From Aquificales bacterium (lineage in GTDB: Bacteria > Aquificota > Aquificia > Aquificales > QOAS01), in assembly GCA_027035985.1 (NCBI GenBank), contig JALVTI010000161.1:1-17802 (forward strand): DNA of 17,802 bases, given 5' to 3'. The position numbers and the translations under genes were made by a program. The notes under the pieces were generated by a model, which saw only the letters and a program-made list of their open reading frames with translations, was not told the DNA's origin and searched no databases. Below are positions 13,712 through 17,802 of the stretch, in pieces; position 1 is the first letter of the stretch, and the number at the start of each line of letters is the position of its first letter.

Positions 13712-15034
13712 ATGATACCGAGATACACCCGTCCCGAAATGGGGAGGATATGGAGCGAGGTCAACAAGTTCCAAAAGTGGTTGGATGTCGAAATAGCAGT
13801 CTGCGAGGCGTGGGCTGAGCTCGGAAAAATCCCCAAAGAGGCTGTCGAAAAGATAAAGGAGAGAACCTATATAGATGAAAAGGTAGTAGAGCGCATTAAA
13901 GAGATTGAGAGGGTTTATAAACACGACGTTTTGGCGTTTGTTACGGCGGTTAAGGAGCTCGCCGGTGAAGAGGGGAAATATATCCACTTGGGGCTGACCT
14001 CCTCCGATGTGATAGATACGGCTCTGGCACTTCTAATGAGGGAGGCACTCGATATTCTCATTAAAGATGTCGAAGAGCTCCTCGAAGTTCTAAAACAGCG
14101 CGCCCTCGAACACAAAGATACAGTGATGATAGGGAGAACCCACGGGGTACACGCCGAGCCTATGACCCTCGGACTCAAATTCGCCCTCTGGTATGAGGAG
14201 ATGAAGCGAAACCTCGAGCGCCTAAAGAGGGCTAGGGAAGTGGTATCCTACGGAAAGATTAGCGGGGCGGTAGGAACATACTCCAACGTTCTCCCTGAGG
14301 TGGAGAAGATAGCCCTCTTCAAATTGGGGCTAAAGATAGAACCGGTTTCCAACCAGGTGGTTCAGAGGGATAGGCACGCCGAGTTTATCTGGGCTACAGC
14401 CGTAACCGCCTCCTCGCTCGAAAAGTTCGCCACCGAAATTAGGCATCTGCAAAGAACCGAAGTCTTGGAAGCGCAGGAACCCTTTACCAAAGGTCAGAGG
14501 GGAAGCTCGGCTATGCCCCATAAAAAGAATCCCATACACAGCGAGCGCATTACGGGACTGGCACGCTACATAAGAAGCAACATCATTCCCGCCCTGGAGG
14601 ATATAGCACTTTGGCACGAGAGGGATATATCCCACTCCTCGGTCGAGAGGATTATCCTACCCGACAACTCGATAGCCCTCGACTACATTCTGAACCTCTT
14701 TAAGGAGATTATGGAGGGGCTCGTAGTCTACCCCGAAAATATGCAACGCAATATGTCTCTGTCCAAAGGTCTATACTTCTCTTCCAAGGTGCTCGCCAAA
14801 CTGCAGGAGAAGGGTCTCGATAGGGACAAAGCCTACGATATGGTTCAAAGGTGCGCCATGCGCGCGTGGGAGGAAAAGGATTTGGACTTTAAAACAGCCC
14901 TGCTTCAGGATGAAGAGGTCATGAAATATCTAACCCCGCAGGAGCTCGACCAAATCTTCAACGTGGATGAATTTATAAAACACCGCGACGTGATATTCAA
15001 AAGGGTTTTCGGAGAAGGAGCTTTAAATAAATAA
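13712..15034 (+). CDS. purB: Adenylosuccinate lyase
   Basis: The 440-residue enzyme catalyses two steps of purine synthesis, release of fumarate from SAICAR and from adenylosuccinate. It starts MIPRYTRPEMGRIW, typical of the Bacillus/Thermotoga-type enzyme. Conserved superfamily motifs are LGLTSSDV (93-100), GRTHGVHAEP with His144 (141-150), and the fumarase/aspartase signature GSSAMPHKKNP (264-274) with the catalytic Ser on the mobile loop. A TTG at 13709 directly precedes the ATG; the ATG is chosen because the family begins at MI. TAAAAT is 11 bases upstream. It is followed after two bases by the Omp85 gene, a probable accidental operon. Confidence 0.96.
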   Translation: MIPRYTRPEMGRIWSEVNKFQKWLDVEIAVCEAWAELGKIPKEAVEKIKERTYIDEKVVERIKEIERVYKHDVLAFVTAVKELAGEEGKYIHLGLTSSDVIDTALALLMREALDILIKDVEELLEVLKQRALEHKDTVMIGRTHGVHAEPMTLGLKFALWYEEMKRNLERLKRAREVVSYGKISGAVGTYSNVLPEVEKIALFKLGLKIEPVSNQVVQRDRHAEFIWATAVTASSLEKFATEIRHLQRTEVLEAQEPFTKGQRGSSAMPHKKNPIHSERITGLARYIRSNIIPALEDIALWHERDISHSSVERIILPDNSIALDYILNLFKEIMEGLVVYPENMQRNMSLSKGLYFSSKVLAKLQEKGLDRDKAYDMVQRCAMRAWEEKDLDFKTALLQDEEVMKYLTPQELDQIFNVDEFIKHRDVIFKRVFGEGALNK

Positions 15035-15036
15035 AA

Positions 15037-17649
15037 ATGCTCCTTTTCCTCCTTCTGGTATTTCTTTTGATAACAACTCCCTTCTGGGGAACGGAGTTAA
15101 AGTTCAACTATCAACCCGCAAAGAATAATTTGGAAGATTTTCCCACAGAGGAGCTTAAATTAATACTTCCCCGAATAAGGGGAATAAAAGATTTTCAATG
15201 TCGGCAGGGTAAATGTCGAATAGACCTATATCCGTTGCTCATTTCGTATACCCTTAAAGGTTTTTCCCTTTTTGCAAAACCAAAATTGGAAAAATTCTTG
15301 GGATTGAAGACCTTTTACAGGTATCCGGAAGAAACATTGGCTTCCGCAGCCAACAATATAGTTTTCTTTCTAAGAAATAACGGATATCTCGATGCTTCGG
15401 TAAAGAGTATTTTGGAGGTAAATAAAAAAGGATATGCAAAACTGAAAATAGTCGGTTCCGAGGGAAACCTATACATATGGGGAGGGTTTAATTTTAAAGG
15501 AAAAAAATGTTTTAAACCTACAAATTTTTATCAAAAATACAATCAACCTTTTGGAATACCTTTCTCGTTTATAAATCTTTATAATGCGGTAGACCTCGCA
15601 GGAGATATATGCAAAAAAAAGGGATTCTTTGAGAGTTTCGCCTATTATACCGAACCTTTTGCGGTAAAAAAAGAAACCCTATTTCACTTCTTTTGGAGAG
15701 ATTTGAAAACTAACCCCGTTTGGGCTTTGAATTTACTTTCCCGATATGCGGATATACTCGTGGATAATCCGATTAAAGGTATCTATCTATTCTTTAAACC
15801 CTTAAACAGCGTCTATCCAACGCTTTACATTTGGGCTAAAGGGATACCTTATAGGATTACCTTTAAAGGTAATAAATACTTTTCAACCGAATATCTAAAT
15901 AGATTGGTTGAAGATATTCTAAAGAAAAAAGGATTCTTATCTCCCCTTGAACTTCAAAAAGCTATTGCAAACCTCTATCACTCACAAGGTTTTTTTGACG
16001 TAAGAATAGAAATTCTTTTTTTTGAAAAGAATTTAGTTGTAAAAATCTCGGAAGGAAGAAGGTATAAATTGAAAATAGAGTTTCATCCACCTATTAAAGG
16101 ATTTCTCCTTAAGCCACCAACCTATTACGAAAAAAAATATGAATTCGAACTTTTAAAGGAATTGAAAACCTTTCTTCACTCAAAAGGTTTTCTATTTAAG
16201 GATATTAAAATTCATACGGAGATAGATAGGAACAAAAAGGTGGTAATCTTAACGGTTTTTATTAATGGTCTTAGAAAGGTAAGAATAGTTCTTCAAAAAG
16301 AAATAGACATTCCTAATAAGTCTATAAGGAATTTGGTTATTCAAATACTTAAAAAGGGGAAACCCTATAACCTGTTACTGGATAAGGCAAAACTAAAAAC
16401 CTTAAAGGCGAAAATAAAAACCCTCTTAGACAAATTTGGTTGTGGAAATCCTTATATGGATATAGAAGTAAAGGATTTAAGAACACGTATAGAAATTATA
16501 GAAAAGGTATCCTGCAAAAGGATTTTAAAATTTGGTCATACCGCCTTTTGGATTGAAGGAAGAATAAAAAGAAGCGAATTGAAGTATCTACTTGTTGATT
16601 TTTATGGAAGAAGATTTAACCGAAAATTGGTCGATATGCTCCGCAATCGCATAGCTCTTTCAAACCTATTTGAAAGTTATACCATTAAATTGGTAAGAAA
16701 TAAGAAAGTAATTCCCTTAGTTGAAGGAGTAGAAAAAAAACCTATTTCTTTAGAAGGTCAGGTAGGTTTCTCTTCCGATGAAGGTTATTTAATGGATTTG
16801 GCATTGAAAGTAACCGACCCCTTCGGATCTGGCAGTAGATTTTCCATCCGTTACCGCTTGGCATCCAAAAGAACCTTATATCAACTTTCCTACTTGGACG
16901 ACTATCTTCTATCGGCAAAAATCTTTGGTGGGGCAAATTTGTTTAAAAAATACGAAGAGCATAGAGATTTCAATCTTTCCACCAAGGGATATTCCATTAC
17001 TCTTGGTTATCACCTAAACCTCTACACCGATTTAGCCGTTAGCTATATTTCAACCCTATTTGGATTGGATACCCTCTTAACAAATACAAAAAGCGGACGC
17101 TTAGAAAAAATATCCCTTTCGGGAGAACTCTACTATCCGATTTACCGCGGCTTGGTTAAAAAAGGTTTGTTAAATGCGTTCTTTCAACTATCGGAAGGAA
17201 TAAACACTTTTAAATTCTTTAAAACCTCAATAGGTTTGGATTTTTCTCTATTCCTCAAAGAGATTTATACTTCCCTTAAAACCTCAGCTGGGTATGTATC
17301 GTCCAGCGCTCCTATTTTTGAAAAATTCTATCTGGGTGGTATTAAAAACTTGAAAGGTTTTAGCTACGAGTCGGTAGCACCTCCCGGTGGGGGAGATATT
17401 TATTGGTATATCGGAAATGAGTGGGGGATTCCCCTATTTAAACCTCTTTATCTCTTCGGCGGCTTCGATGTAGGAAATTGTGTAAAGAAAGGCGAAAACC
17501 CCTTCGGGGTTATCAAAAAGGATATATTTGTAGGGGTTGGCGGTCTAACGGCGGCAGGTCCCATACGTTTCGTTTTGGCAATACCCCTCAAAAACCGTAT
17601 ACAAATCCAGGATTTCAAATACCTATTTTTGATAGGTTTTAATTTCTAA
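15037..17649 (+). CDS. Omp85-superfamily outer membrane protein (BamA/TamA-like)
   Basis: The 870-residue protein has a hydrophobic signal peptide (about 1-19), a long periplasmic region with several POTRA-like units (for example near 105-155, 270-345 and 365-420, each with a GF/GY-x-x-A or Y-x-x-L-x-x-x-K-G-F helix-strand pattern), and a C-terminal beta-barrel from about 565. Barrel hallmarks are TDPFGSG near 592, the loop-6 motif GGIKNLKGF (767-775) and a terminal Phe (FLIGFNF), the outer-membrane insertion signal. It probably inserts or translocates outer-membrane proteins. The VRGF/Y motif reads LKGF, with Lys773 in place of the usual Arg. The POTRA region is longer than in TamA. The gene is clearly more A+T-rich than its neighbours. 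It starts two bases after purB without a ribosome site. Confidence 0.85.
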   Translation: MLLFLLLVFLLITTPFWGTELKFNYQPAKNNLEDFPTEELKLILPRIRGIKDFQCRQGKCRIDLYPLLISYTLKGFSLFAKPKLEKFLGLKTFYRYPEETLASAANNIVFFLRNNGYLDASVKSILEVNKKGYAKLKIVGSEGNLYIWGGFNFKGKKCFKPTNFYQKYNQPFGIPFSFINLYNAVDLAGDICKKKGFFESFAYYTEPFAVKKETLFHFFWRDLKTNPVWALNLLSRYADILVDNPIKGIYLFFKPLNSVYPTLYIWAKGIPYRITFKGNKYFSTEYLNRLVEDILKKKGFLSPLELQKAIANLYHSQGFFDVRIEILFFEKNLVVKISEGRRYKLKIEFHPPIKGFLLKPPTYYEKKYEFELLKELKTFLHSKGFLFKDIKIHTEIDRNKKVVILTVFINGLRKVRIVLQKEIDIPNKSIRNLVIQILKKGKPYNLLLDKAKLKTLKAKIKTLLDKFGCGNPYMDIEVKDLRTRIEIIEKVSCKRILKFGHTAFWIEGRIKRSELKYLLVDFYGRRFNRKLVDMLRNRIALSNLFESYTIKLVRNKKVIPLVEGVEKKPISLEGQVGFSSDEGYLMDLALKVTDPFGSGSRFSIRYRLASKRTLYQLSYLDDYLLSAKIFGGANLFKKYEEHRDFNLSTKGYSITLGYHLNLYTDLAVSYISTLFGLDTLLTNTKSGRLEKISLSGELYYPIYRGLVKKGLLNAFFQLSEGINTFKFFKTSIGLDFSLFLKEIYTSLKTSAGYVSSSAPIFEKFYLGGIKNLKGFSYESVAPPGGGDIYWYIGNEWGIPLFKPLYLFGGFDVGNCVKKGENPFGVIKKDIFVGVGGLTAAGPIRFVLAIPLKNRIQIQDFKYLFLIGFNF

Positions 17650-17802
17650 ATGTCCTTTAAAAGTCTTGTCAAATTGATACCCCTTTCGGTTGTAATTTTT
17701 GCGTCTTGTGTTCCACGTGGTGTTGTGGAAAAACCATCTCCCTACGTCGGCAAAGAAAAAACAAAACCTCCAATGGAAAAGTCTTCTCAAAAGAACAAAA
17801 AA
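17650..17802 (+). CDS. Putative lipoprotein, N-terminal fragment cut by window edge
   Basis: The ATG directly follows the stop codon of the Omp85 gene and opens 51 codons to the window edge. The product begins MSFKSLVKLIPLSVVIFASC, a lipoprotein signal peptide with lipobox F-A-S-C and Cys20 as the lipidation site. It is followed by a Pro/Lys-rich linker. Close coupling with an outer-membrane assembly protein suggests a joint envelope role, but the domain content lies beyond the window and no family can be named. Confidence 0.7.
   Translation, partial: MSFKSLVKLIPLSVVIFASCVPRGVVEKPSPYVGKEKTKPPMEKSSQKNKK

Overview
The window looks like a stretch of core chromosome from a thermophilic, hydrogen-using, Gram-negative bacterium, most plausibly a deep-branching Aquificota-type chemolithoautotroph. 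The reasons are a carbamoyl-phosphate synthase large subunit that exists as a separate C-terminal half gene (known from Aquifex relatives), hydrogenase maturation genes, Lys/Glu/Val-rich proteins, an outer-membrane Omp85 protein, a MEMO-family protein typical of thermophiles, and functionally unrelated genes packed on alternating strands. The assignment is inference from content; there is no rRNA or other marker here.

Layout. 1-1839: hydrogenase-linked block with a partial MEMO/AmrB gene (-), hypA (-), a moaD-like gene (+), a HupH/HyaF-family gene (-) and hypC (+). 1836-4176: queH with a long C-terminal extension (-), divergent from a RicT/PSP1 gene (+). 4262-8317: rsuA, the C-terminal half of carB, and dnaG, all +. 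8292-9975: pstA (-) divergent from a ModA-like lipoprotein (+). 10018-15034: guaA (+), scpA (-), hom (+) and purB (+). 15037-17802: an Omp85/BamA-TamA-like outer membrane protein (+) followed by a lipoprotein gene cut by the window edge. No tRNA, rRNA, CRISPR array, transposase or phage gene was seen. No gene-free stretch exceeds 300 bases; the longest is about 190 bases, between hom and purB.

Genes rarely work together as operons. Pathways represented are [NiFe]-hydrogenase maturation (hypA, hupH, hypC), nucleotide synthesis (carB, guaA, purB), Thr/Met/Ile precursor synthesis (hom), tRNA/rRNA modification (queH, rsuA), chromosome replication and condensation (dnaG, scpA), and oxyanion uptake (pstA, ModA-like). 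Four convergent pairs overlap or nearly touch at their stop codons.

The most unusual signals are genome-wide in nature. (1) The words GATC and GGCC are almost absent: I found one GATC and no GGCC. (2) Most genes lack a Shine-Dalgarno sequence and instead have a TAAAAT-like hexamer ending 11-14 bases before the start codon, which suggests leaderless or near-leaderless mRNAs. (3) An 11-bp direct repeat sits 10 bases upstream of the pstA -10 element, the geometry of a Pho box.
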